Of a stretch of DNA of 64,000 nt, positions 33,948 through 41,296 are shown in pieces. The notes below the pieces were generated by a model. The model saw nothing but the letters and a program-made list of their open reading frames with translations, ran no database searches and had not been told where the DNA came from. The first letter of the stretch is position 1. Every line of letters begins with the position of its first letter. This DNA comes from Nonomuraea jabiensis. Its GTDB lineage: Bacteria > Actinomycetota > Actinomycetes > Streptosporangiales > Streptosporangiaceae. The stretch lies in contig NZ_JACHMB010000001.1 in assembly GCF_014204795.1 (NCBI RefSeq), forward strand, positions 7,080,501 through 7,144,500, given 5' to 3'. A program made the position numbers and the translations under genes.

Positions 33948-34481
33948 GTGGACGCGTCACTATCGTCACGCGGTGAGTTCTCGGCGATACCCTGGGTGAC
34001 GACCGTCGCCCGGCTGGTCCTGGGCGGGGTGCTGATCGCGGCGGGTGGGCTCAAGATCGGCAACCCGGCCGACTCGGTCGTGGCGGTCAAGGCTTACCAG
34101 CTGCTGCCGGAGTCGATCGCCGTCACGGTGGGCTACGCCCTGCCGATCCTGGAGATCGTCGTCGGCCTGCTGCTGGTCGTCGGTCTGCTGACCAGGGTGG
34201 CCGCGGTGATCGCCGGGCTGCTCATGTTCGCCTTCGTGTTCGGCATCGCCTGGGCCTGGGCGCACGGCCTGCGGATCGACTGCGGCTGCTTCGGTGGCGG
34301 CGGCCAGCTGGGGGTAGGGGAGGAGCCGACATACTTGCTCGACATCCTGCGCGACTTCGGGCTCGTGCTGCTCGGCGCCTGGGCGGTGCGTTTCCCGCCG
34401 GGCCGGTTCGCGCTCGACGGCGCCCTCGGGCTGGGGGGCGACAATCGTATTGAAGGGGATGACGAAGATGAGCAAGGCTGA
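33948..34481 (+). CDS. DoxX/MauE-family redox-associated membrane protein
   Basis: The 177-residue protein has four hydrophobic helices (about 22-40, 58-76, 80-100, 125-145). A conserved CGCFGGGG motif follows LRID, with two Cys that are typical of the MauE/DoxX group, which supports disulfide chemistry of a partner thiol protein. The GTG at 33948 follows GAGGAG by 7 nt. It overlaps the DsbA-like gene by 14 bp, so the two probably work together in the membrane. Confidence 0.82.
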   Translation: MDASLSSRGEFSAIPWVTTVARLVLGGVLIAAGGLKIGNPADSVVAVKAYQLLPESIAVTVGYALPILEIVVGLLLVVGLLTRVAAVIAGLLMFAFVFGIAWAWAHGLRIDCGCFGGGGQLGVGEEPTYLLDILRDFGLVLLGAWAVRFPPGRFALDGALGLGGDNRIEGDDEDEQG

Positions 34482-35226
34482 GCGCACCAAGACGAAGACG
34501 GCGCGCGAGAAGATCAGGGAACAGCAGGCCGAGGCGCGCCTGAGGGACAGGCGCAGGCGCATCGCCACGTACGCGACCGCCGGGGTGGTCGCGGTGGCCG
34601 CCGTCGGGCTCGGCTGGTGGTACGCGGCCAGCACCTCGCAGTCGGAGGTGGCCGGCGGAGCGCTCGCGTCGGTCACGGTGCAGCCCGACGGCTCGGTCGT
34701 GATGGCCAACCAGGGCGTCACCGCGCCCGTGGTCGACATCTACGAGGACTTCCAGTGTCCCGCCTGCAAGGAGCTCGAGCGGGTCAGCGGCCAGACCTTC
34801 AAGAACCTCGCCGCCGAGGGCAAGGCCAAGGTCGTCTACCACCCGATCACGATCTTCTCCCAGGAGCCGACCAAGTCCAACTCCGTACGCGCGGGCAGCG
34901 CCGCCCGGTGCGTCGCCGACGGCAAGCAGTGGCTCGCCTTCCACGACCTGCTCTACCAGAACCAGCCGTCCGAGACCGAGGCCGGCTTCACGGCCGACCA
35001 GCTGAAGAACTGGGGCAAGCAGGCCGGGGTGACCGCGCCGGACTTCGACCAGTGCGTCACCACGCAGAAGCACGCCGACGCGCAGCTCTCGTACAGCAGG
35101 AAGGTCATCGACGCGCAGAAGATCGACCATACGCCGACGGTGAAACTGAACGGCAAGGAAATCGACAATCCCGTACTGTTCAGCCCGCAAGATCTGCGCG
35201 ATGCGATTACGAAGGCGGCCAAGTAG
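34468..35226 (+). CDS. Membrane-anchored DsbA-like thiol:disulfide oxidoreductase
   Basis: The 252-residue protein has a charged cytoplasmic N-terminus (about 1-32), one anchor helix (about 34-52) and an extracytoplasmic thioredoxin-fold DsbA domain. The active site is CPAC in YEDFQCPACKEL, and the cis-Pro loop is HTPTVKLNG. Extra Cys residues near 145 and 190 could form a second pair. It probably oxidises exported proteins, recharged through the DoxX/MauE neighbour. Several in-frame starts exist; the ATG at 34468 has AAGGGG at 9 nt. Confidence 0.88.
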   Translation: MSKAERTKTKTAREKIREQQAEARLRDRRRRIATYATAGVVAVAAVGLGWWYAASTSQSEVAGGALASVTVQPDGSVVMANQGVTAPVVDIYEDFQCPACKELERVSGQTFKNLAAEGKAKVVYHPITIFSQEPTKSNSVRAGSAARCVADGKQWLAFHDLLYQNQPSETEAGFTADQLKNWGKQAGVTAPDFDQCVTTQKHADAQLSYSRKVIDAQKIDHTPTVKLNGKEIDNPVLFSPQDLRDAITKAAK

Positions 35227-35252
35227 TCTCTCTTCCGCTACCCTCACCTGAC

Positions 35253-36542
35253 ATGCCCCTTGCCTCGATTCCCAGCCCTTCCCAGGGGGTCTGGTATCTC
35301 GGAATCATCCCGATCCGGGCTTATGCGCTATGCATCGTGCTCGGCGTCATCGTCGCCGTCTGGCTGAGCGAGCGGCGCTGGCAAGCCCGCGGTGGCCAGA
35401 AGGGGACGATCGTTGACATCGCGGTCCCCGCGGTCATCTTCGGCCTGATCGGCGGCCGCCTCTACCACGTCATCACCGACTGGCAGACCTACTTCGGCAG
35501 CCGCGCGATCAAGGAGCCCATCCAGGCGCTGTTCATCTGGGAGGGCGGCCTCGGCATCTGGGGCGCGATCTCACTCGGCGCGCTCGGCGTCTGGTTCGCC
35601 GTGCGCAAACGCGGCATCTCCATGAGCGCCGTCGCCGACACGGTCGCGCCCGGCATCGCCTTCGCCCAGGCCATCGGCCGCTGGGGCAACTGGTTCAACC
35701 AGGAGCTCTACGGCTCGCCGACCACGCTGCCGTGGGGCCTGGAGATCGACGTCGACCACGGGGGCGAGCCGGGGGTGCTCTACCACCCGACCTTCCTGTA
35801 CGAGTCGCTGTGGGACGTGGCGCTCGGCTTCGTGCTCATCTTCGCGGGCCGGCGCTTCGCCCTGCACCACGGGCGGCTGTTCGCCCTCTACGTCGCCGGC
35901 TACACGCTGGGCCGCTTCTGGATCGAAGGGCTGCGCATCGACCCGGTCGGCGGCGTGGACCACGCGGTGACGTTCCTCGGGCTGCGGATCAACCAGTGGA
36001 CGTCGATCGTGCTGTTCGTGGCGGCGCTGGCGTACTTCTGGCTGACCAGGAACCGGGACAGCGTGGAGATCGTGGCCCCGGCCGGCCCCGCCGACCCGGC
36101 CCACCCCGCCGACCAGGCGGACGCCGACTCCGAGGACACGCGGGACAGGGCGGGGGAGGAGCCCGCCTCGACCGACGACGGCGAGTCCGCCTCAGGCCCT
36201 CGACCAGCGGCTCCGTCGTCCTCGGACGCCGAGGCCACGGACGACGGGGCTCCGGCGACCGACAAGACCACCGACGCCGAGGCCACGGACGACGGGGCTC
36301 CGGCAGCCGAGAGGGCCACGGACGTCGAGGTCGCGGACGACGGTGCTCCGGCGGCAGGGAAGGCCACGGACGCGGAAGTCACGGACGCCCCGGCTCCGGC
36401 AGCCGGGAAGACCGGGAAGGCCGGTGAGGCCGGGGACGACGGAGCGGTGGACACCCCGCCGCCGGCGGATGATGTGACCCCCGCCGACGGGGTAGGGGCA
36501 TCTGACGCTGAAGTCGTGACGAAGGAGAAGAACTCGCGATGA
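35253..36542 (+). CDS. lgt: Prolipoprotein diacylglyceryl transferase with long acidic repeat tail
   Basis: The first about 275 residues are a complete Lgt, which moves diacylglycerol from phosphatidylglycerol to the lipobox Cys of lipoproteins in the membrane. Motifs GGRLYHVITDW, WEGGLGIWG and the signature RWGNWFNQELYG are clear, with seven predicted helices. The remaining about 150 residues are an Ala/Asp/Glu-rich tail with four 16-residue units of the form DAEATDDGAPA plus five (36225-36416). A tail is frequent in actinobacterial Lgt and not needed for catalysis. The ATG is 8 nt after a TACCCT box. The VIT1-type gene starts in its stop. Confidence 0.93.
   Translation: MPLASIPSPSQGVWYLGIIPIRAYALCIVLGVIVAVWLSERRWQARGGQKGTIVDIAVPAVIFGLIGGRLYHVITDWQTYFGSRAIKEPIQALFIWEGGLGIWGAISLGALGVWFAVRKRGISMSAVADTVAPGIAFAQAIGRWGNWFNQELYGSPTTLPWGLEIDVDHGGEPGVLYHPTFLYESLWDVALGFVLIFAGRRFALHHGRLFALYVAGYTLGRFWIEGLRIDPVGGVDHAVTFLGLRINQWTSIVLFVAALAYFWLTRNRDSVEIVAPAGPADPAHPADQADADSEDTRDRAGEEPASTDDGESASGPRPAAPSSSDAEATDDGAPATDKTTDAEATDDGAPAAERATDVEVADDGAPAAGKATDAEVTDAPAPAAGKTGKAGEAGDDGAVDTPPPADDVTPADGVGASDAEVVTKEKNSR
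36225..36416 (+). repeat. 48-bp tandem array in the lgt tail
   Basis: Four units of 48 bp encode 16-residue repeats (DAEATDDGAPA core). The first two share an identical run of about 30 bp; later units have diverged. Confidence 0.8.
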
Positions 36543-37243
36543 CTGGTCGCGCGGAGATCCACCACCAGCATCGCGACGTCACCGGAGGCTGGTTGCGGCC
36601 CTCGGTGTTCGGCGCGATGGACGGCCTGGTGTCGAACTTCGCGCTCATCGCGGGTGTCGCGGGCGGCACGACCAACACGAAGGTCATCGCCCTCGGAGGC
36701 GTCGCCGGGCTCGCCGCCGGCGCGCTGTCCATGGCGGGCGGCGAGTACGTCTCGGTCGCCAGCCAGCGCGAGCTGGCCCAGGCCGAGCTCGCCGTGGAAC
36801 GGCGCGAGCTCGCCCGCCACCCTGACGACGAGCAGGCGGAGCTGGCCCAGACGTTCGTCGACAAGGGCGTGGAGCCCGGCCTGGCCGACGAGGTATCCAG
36901 GCAGATCTCCCGTAACCCGGACCGGGCGCTGGAGGTCCACGCCCAGAACGAACTGGGCGTCGCCCCCGGCGACCTGCCCTCACCGGTGGTGGCCGCGGTG
37001 TCGTCGTTCCTGTCGTTCAGCTTGGGGGCGGTGCTGCCTCTGCTGCCGTACCTGCTCGGTGCCAGGGACCTGGCGCTGTCGGCCGCGGTGTCGTGCGTCG
37101 CCCTGTTCGCGGCGGGCGCGCTGGTCTCGGCGGTGACGGCGCGCAGCTGGTGGTACTCAGGGCTGCGCCAGCTCGTGGTGGGCGCGATCGCCGCGGCGGT
37201 CACGTTCGGCCTGGGTAACCTGATCGGCGCGGCGGGCCTGTGA
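36539..37243 (+). CDS. VIT1/CCC1-family transporter
   Basis: The 234-residue protein has the VIT1/CCC1 layout: helix 1 with SVFGAMDGLVSNFALIAGVAGG, helix 2 with GLAAGALSMAGGEYVSV, a charged cytoplasmic domain with many Glu residues (about 75-150) that binds metal in plant VIT1, then three more helices. Family members move Fe2+ or Mn2+ out of the cytoplasm. Its ATG overlaps the lgt stop and its stop overlaps the next gene's GTG, so lgt, this gene and the repeat protein form one translation unit. Confidence 0.88.
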   Translation: MTGRAEIHHQHRDVTGGWLRPSVFGAMDGLVSNFALIAGVAGGTTNTKVIALGGVAGLAAGALSMAGGEYVSVASQRELAQAELAVERRELARHPDDEQAELAQTFVDKGVEPGLADEVSRQISRNPDRALEVHAQNELGVAPGDLPSPVVAAVSSFLSFSLGAVLPLLPYLLGARDLALSAAVSCVALFAAGALVSAVTARSWWYSGLRQLVVGAIAAAVTFGLGNLIGAAGL

Positions 37244-39822
37244 TGGCCCGCAGGAGAGCCGGTTCGGGCAGCCACGGCAGACCCTCCTCCGGCCAGGACG
37301 GCACGGGCCGCACCCGCGGCGGCCGCTCGCCCGGCCGAGCCCAGGACGACCCCACCACCCCGGCCTCCGGCCCCACCCCCGCTCCCGGCCAGCCGATCCC
37401 GGACCCGAACGCGGCTTCCGGTGGGGCTCGCGGTAGTTGGCCTGCGCGGGATGTGCAGCGGGACGCGGGTGGTAGTTGGCCTGCCCGTGATGTGCAGGAC
37501 CCTGGCGGTAGTTGGCCTGCCCGCGATGTCCAGGACCCCAGCGGTAGTTGGCCTGCGCGGGATGTGCGGGACGCTGGCCGTGCTGCTCGTCGCCGGGCGT
37601 CGGGTTCGGATCGTGCTGGCCAGGCTGGTGGCAGTTGGCCCGCGCGGGATACCCAAGACGCGGGCGGTAGCCGGCCGGCCCGCGAGGTGCAGCAGGACGC
37701 GGGCGGTAGTTGGCCGGCCCGCGACGTACAGAACCCCGGCGGCAGCTGGCCTGCGCGGAACATGCGAGACGCGGGCGGTAGTTGGCCTGCGCGGGATGTG
37801 CAGGACGCCGGTGGCAGCTGGCCTGCGCGGGATGTGCAGCAGGACGCGGGCGGTAGCTGGCCGGCCCGCGATGCCCAGGACGTTGGCGGTAGCTGGCCGG
37901 CTCGCGATGTCCAGGACGCCGGTGGCAGTTGGCCGGCTCGAGAGGCGCAGGACACCGGCGGTGCCGGCGGTCGCCGGGCGTCAGGCTCAGATGACGCCGG
38001 CCATACAGGCAGCGGTGGATGGCCCGCGTCGGAGGGGCGAGGCAGCCGTCGTGCCGGTGGTCGCCGGTCGGCGGGCGCGGGGCGGGCCGGTCGCGCTCGG
38101 CCGTCCGTAGATCCAGACGGTGGAGGCCATGCAGCTGGCGGCTGGCCGGCGGCAGGCGCGGACGGTGGCTGGCAGTCGAGTGGCGACGGCCGGCCGACGC
38201 CCGGCGCAGGTGGCTGGCAGGCAGACCACGGTAGGCCTGGTGCTGGTGCTGGTGCTGGTGGCGGGGCCACCGGTGGCGGCGGTGTCGGTGCGAGTGGCGG
38301 TGCCCGAGCCACTCGCGGAGGTGGGCCTGGAGCCGGTGCTGGAGTTGCTGGCAGTGGCGCTGCTGGAGTCGATACCGGAGTTGCGGGCAGCGGCGGGGCC
38401 GGAGCCATTGGTGGCGGCGGCGGTGGCTGGGCTGCCGGAGGCCAGGGCGACGATGGTCAGCTGTTGGCCGAGGCGACTGGCGGCGGGCGGTTGCCGTCCG
38501 GTAGCAGCGGTGAAAGGCGTTCCGGGCGCAGGCGGGCCAAGGCGAGCCACGGCGCGGAGGACCGGTCGGCGAGCGACGCCGACCTTGGAAAGTGGGCGGC
38601 CGAAGGCCAGGAGCCCGCGGCCGATGCGGTCGGTGGTGACTGGGCGGTCAGCGGTATGCGGTCCGTCACCGAAGGGACGCGACCCCGCCGAGCCGGCGGA
38701 CGACGTTCGGCAACCGAGACCGATGGAGGTCGTTCGGCATCCGGAGGTCGCGGTCGTCGTGCGGCGGCCGGGGCCCAAGGCGGCCGTTCGGGGCCTGAGA
38801 CGGACGGCGGCCGCCCGGCGGCAGCGGCCGGAGGTGGTCGTTCGGCGGCAGGGGGCGAAGGCGGCCGGTTGGTGGCTGGGGCCGATGGCGGTTGGTCAGT
38901 GCTGGGGCCCGAGGACGATCGACTGGCCGACGACAGCCCGTTGGACTTCGGGACCGACGGTGGATTTTCGACTTCTGAGTCTCGCGACGGGAAGGCCGAT
39001 GGCGAGGGGCGGCCGGGGAAGTTCTCGCGTACGCGACGGCGTCCGCCGCCCTCTGACTGGCAGTTTCCGCTGCTCACCCACATGGGTGTGCCACCCAAGA
39101 AGCAGCGGTTGATCGTCATCATCGCCACGGTCGTCGGCGTGCTGGCGGGCGGGGCCGGGCTGGTGGCCGCGATCAACTCCATCGGCGGCTACTCCCCGCA
39201 GCAGCGGGCCAGCGCCGCCATGATCGCGCCGGACACGGCGCTCCCGCTGGTCTTCCGAGGGTGGGGTTCGCCCAAGCTGTTCGACCCCGTCATGGACCGG
39301 GCCAAGGATCAGCGGGCACTGACCGAGAAGGAGGTGTTCGGGCAGAGCGAGTTCGCCGTGTCGAAGAAGCTCAAGCTCAAGCTGGTCGCCAAGAAACTCG
39401 ACGCCGACTGCTCGGCGGCGCTGTGGGGTGCGAACCTCCTCGAACTGGTGTCGGACGCCGAATGCACCCAGGTCGCCCGCGGCCTCTACGCGAGCTCCGA
39501 CGGCCGGTACATCGGCCAGTACACGCTACTCAACCTCAAGGACGGCAAGTCGGCCGCCGACCTGGTCGAGTCGTTGAAGACGCTTTACCGGGGCGGTTGG
39601 ACGCGTCCCCTGGAGTCCCCCAAGGCCACCTTCCCCGCCGGAGGCTACTCCGAGGCGGGCGGCTACGCCCTCGGCCACTATGTCGGCCTGGTATGGCTGG
39701 GCAAGACCGACGGCGCGGATCCCGGCCCCAAGGACGACTTCGTCTCGCTCACTCTGGCGCTGCGCGGCGCGGAGAAGGCCGTCTACCGCCGCGTCGTCAC
39801 GATCGCCGGACCCTCCTCCTGA
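37240..39822 (+). CDS. 860-residue repeat-rich single-pass membrane protein, unknown function
   Basis: The protein has three parts. Residues 1-615 are low-complexity: 13 copies of a 12-13 residue unit GGSWPARDVQDA (residues about 65-240), then long Gly/Ala/Arg-rich stretches. One transmembrane helix follows a basic patch (KKQRLIVIIATVVGVLAGGA, about 617-645). The C-terminal 215 residues form a folded extracytoplasmic domain with two conserved Cys (DADCSAALWG and DAECTQVARG). That domain is homologous to the whole extracellular part of the product of 40157-40744. The GTG overlaps the upstream stop. No known domain was recognised; the long cytoplasmic repeat side is likely disordered. Confidence 0.75.
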   Translation: MMARRRAGSGSHGRPSSGQDGTGRTRGGRSPGRAQDDPTTPASGPTPAPGQPIPDPNAASGGARGSWPARDVQRDAGGSWPARDVQDPGGSWPARDVQDPSGSWPARDVRDAGRAARRRASGSDRAGQAGGSWPARDTQDAGGSRPAREVQQDAGGSWPARDVQNPGGSWPARNMRDAGGSWPARDVQDAGGSWPARDVQQDAGGSWPARDAQDVGGSWPARDVQDAGGSWPAREAQDTGGAGGRRASGSDDAGHTGSGGWPASEGRGSRRAGGRRSAGAGRAGRARPSVDPDGGGHAAGGWPAAGADGGWQSSGDGRPTPGAGGWQADHGRPGAGAGAGGGATGGGGVGASGGARATRGGGPGAGAGVAGSGAAGVDTGVAGSGGAGAIGGGGGGWAAGGQGDDGQLLAEATGGGRLPSGSSGERRSGRRRAKASHGAEDRSASDADLGKWAAEGQEPAADAVGGDWAVSGMRSVTEGTRPRRAGGRRSATETDGGRSASGGRGRRAAAGAQGGRSGPETDGGRPAAAAGGGRSAAGGEGGRLVAGADGGWSVLGPEDDRLADDSPLDFGTDGGFSTSESRDGKADGEGRPGKFSRTRRRPPPSDWQFPLLTHMGVPPKKQRLIVIIATVVGVLAGGAGLVAAINSIGGYSPQQRASAAMIAPDTALPLVFRGWGSPKLFDPVMDRAKDQRALTEKEVFGQSEFAVSKKLKLKLVAKKLDADCSAALWGANLLELVSDAECTQVARGLYASSDGRYIGQYTLLNLKDGKSAADLVESLKTLYRGGWTRPLESPKATFPAGGYSEAGGYALGHYVGLVWLGKTDGADPGPKDDFVSLTLALRGAEKAVYRRVVTIAGPSS
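37430..37960 (+). repeat. 36/39-bp tandem repeats encoding SWPARD units
   Basis: Thirteen copies of a 36-bp (sometimes 39-bp) unit encode GGSWPARDVQDA and variants; one 51-bp interruption separates copies 4 and 5. Copies are highly similar at DNA level, for example CGGTAGTTGGCCTGC recurs. Confidence 0.9.
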
Positions 39823-40157
39823 TGCCAAACCACATGCCCCCGAACAACACCCACCCCTGGCACCTCTCCGGTGACGTCACTGCGATCAATGAGGGCGGTT
39901 GCCTGAGGCCCGGAGGAGTTGCCGCGATCGTGGAGAGCGGCCCTCTGGGGCCTCGGGATGTTGTGGCGATCACTGAAGGCGGTCGTTTGGGGTCCGGGGG
40001 AGTTGTCATGAGTGAGGTAGGTGGTCGTTCGGGGCCTTGGGGTGTTGTGGCGATCGTTGAGGGCGGTCGTTTGGGGTCCGGGGGAGTTGTCGCGAGTGGG
40101 GTGCGCGGCCGTCCTGGGTTTCGGGATGTCGTGGCGATCGCGGAGGTGGCCTGCTGA
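39822..40157 (+). CDS. 111-codon frame of 14-residue repeats, coupled to both neighbours
   Basis: The ATG shares its A with the stop of the 860-residue gene (TGATG), and its stop shares its final A with the next ATG in the same way. After 18 non-repeated residues the product consists of six 14-residue units of the form VVAIVEGGRLGSGG and a partial seventh. There is no signal peptide or membrane helix. The exact coupling on both sides supports translation. The alternative is a non-coding minisatellite that happens to be open, so confidence is moderate. Confidence 0.45.
   Translation: MPNHMPPNNTHPWHLSGDVTAINEGGCLRPGGVAAIVESGPLGPRDVVAITEGGRLGSGGVVMSEVGGRSGPWGVVAIVEGGRLGSGGVVASGVRGRPGFRDVVAIAEVAC
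39876..40154 (+). repeat. 42-bp minisatellite, 6.6 copies
   Basis: Units of 42 bp with the core GGTCGTTTGGGGTCCGGGGG are arranged so that alternate units are most alike, giving an 84-bp higher-order period. It falls in the gap that separates the two paralogous genes. Confidence 0.85.
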
Positions 40158-40744
40158 TGTCGCGTCGTGTCGTCATCCCCTTGGGGGTCGCCGTCGTGGC
40201 GGTCGTCGCGGTGGCCGGCTGGCTGTGGTTGCGGCGGGAGGACCCCAGGCCCGCCAGCTTCCACGCCGAGCCCACCTCCGCCTTCTACTCCGCCATCGAC
40301 AGCCGCCAGAACGACGCCGCGCCCCTCACCCTGAACGAGGTCTTCACCCCGGCCACCCAGACCCTGGGCACCATGCGTCTGGACGCCACGCAGCAGTTCA
40401 GCGACTGTGACGAGGTTCTCTGGGGGGTCTCGGCCACGGGCTGCACACAGGCGCTCCAGGCCACGTACAAGGGGGGTGCGGTGGCGGGGCAGTTCGTCAT
40501 CTTCAATCTGAGCGATGGACGGGCGGCTGACGCGCTGGTGTCGGCGCTGGGCAAGGACGGGTTCGTACGGCAGGACATCGCGTTCGAGCCGCTCGGCAGC
40601 CGGGCCCAGGCGCGGGCGATGGGCCATTACGTGACCGTGAGCTGGGCTGGAGGATCAGCGTCCGCCCAGGACCTGGTTGCCGCCCTCGTGGCGCTGGACG
40701 GGTTGGGCCGCGTGGTCCAGGGCCGCATCGTCGCCGCAACCTGA
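40157..40744 (+). CDS. Small membrane-anchored paralogue of the 860-residue protein's outer domain
   Basis: The 195-residue protein has an N-terminal anchor helix (residues about 5-24, after MSRR) and an outer domain with the same two Cys (FSDCDEVLWG and ATGCTQALQ), the QFVIFNLSDGRAADALV segment and the GHYVTVSWAG segment. These align to DCSAALWG, AECTQVARG, QYTLLNLKDGKSAADLV and GHYVGLVWLG in the 860-residue protein, so the two arose by duplication. The function is unknown. It is the last gene of the lgt operon. Confidence 0.75.
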   Translation: MSRRVVIPLGVAVVAVVAVAGWLWLRREDPRPASFHAEPTSAFYSAIDSRQNDAAPLTLNEVFTPATQTLGTMRLDATQQFSDCDEVLWGVSATGCTQALQATYKGGAVAGQFVIFNLSDGRAADALVSALGKDGFVRQDIAFEPLGSRAQARAMGHYVTVSWAGGSASAQDLVAALVALDGLGRVVQGRIVAAT

Positions 40745-41296
40745 CCCGACCCCCACCCATCCGCCCCTCGACGGCGATCCGCGACTTCGATGGCAACTCG
40801 GGGCGGCGGCCGCGACTGCGATGGCGACCCACGAGCGTGACGGCGACCAGAACACGCGACTGCCACGGTGACCGTGACCTGCGCGCGAGGGTGACCGCGA
40901 CCGAGGCAGCGACGGCGACGGCGACCCCAACGCCGACGCCGACGCCGACCGCGACGGGAATACGCGACTGCGATGGTGACCGGGACCTGCGACTCGGGAC
41001 GGTGACCGCGACCGAGGCGGCGACGGCGGCCCCATCGGTAACGGCGACGGCGACGCCGATCGCGAGGGCGAGGGCGAGGGCGGCCGGGGGCGGCCGGGGC
41101 GGCGACGGCTATGGCGGCAGGGATGGCGACGGTGGCCGGGATGGCGGCCCTGACCGCGAGGGCGACCGCGACGGCGAGGGCGATTTGCGGGCTTCACCGG
41201 AACACGGCCTTCGCTGGGCCGCGGGCGAGGCGCTGGCCTGGCTCTGGATGTGGCCGGGTGTCCGGGTCCCGGTGGAGGGTGGGTTTCGGGGGTGGG
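40745..41296. other. Gene-free low-complexity region
   Basis: These 552 bp consist largely of short degenerate GACGGCGACG-type and GGCGAGGGCGAGG-type repeats. Open frames exist on both strands but encode only Thr/Ala/Arg/Gly/Asp or Pro/Arg/His strings. No gene, RNA or terminator was recognised. Confidence 0.6.

Noticed and set aside
37430..37960. CRISPR-like array
   Set aside because: Repeats are 36/39 bp, adjacent without unique spacers, in frame, and encode a protein repeat.
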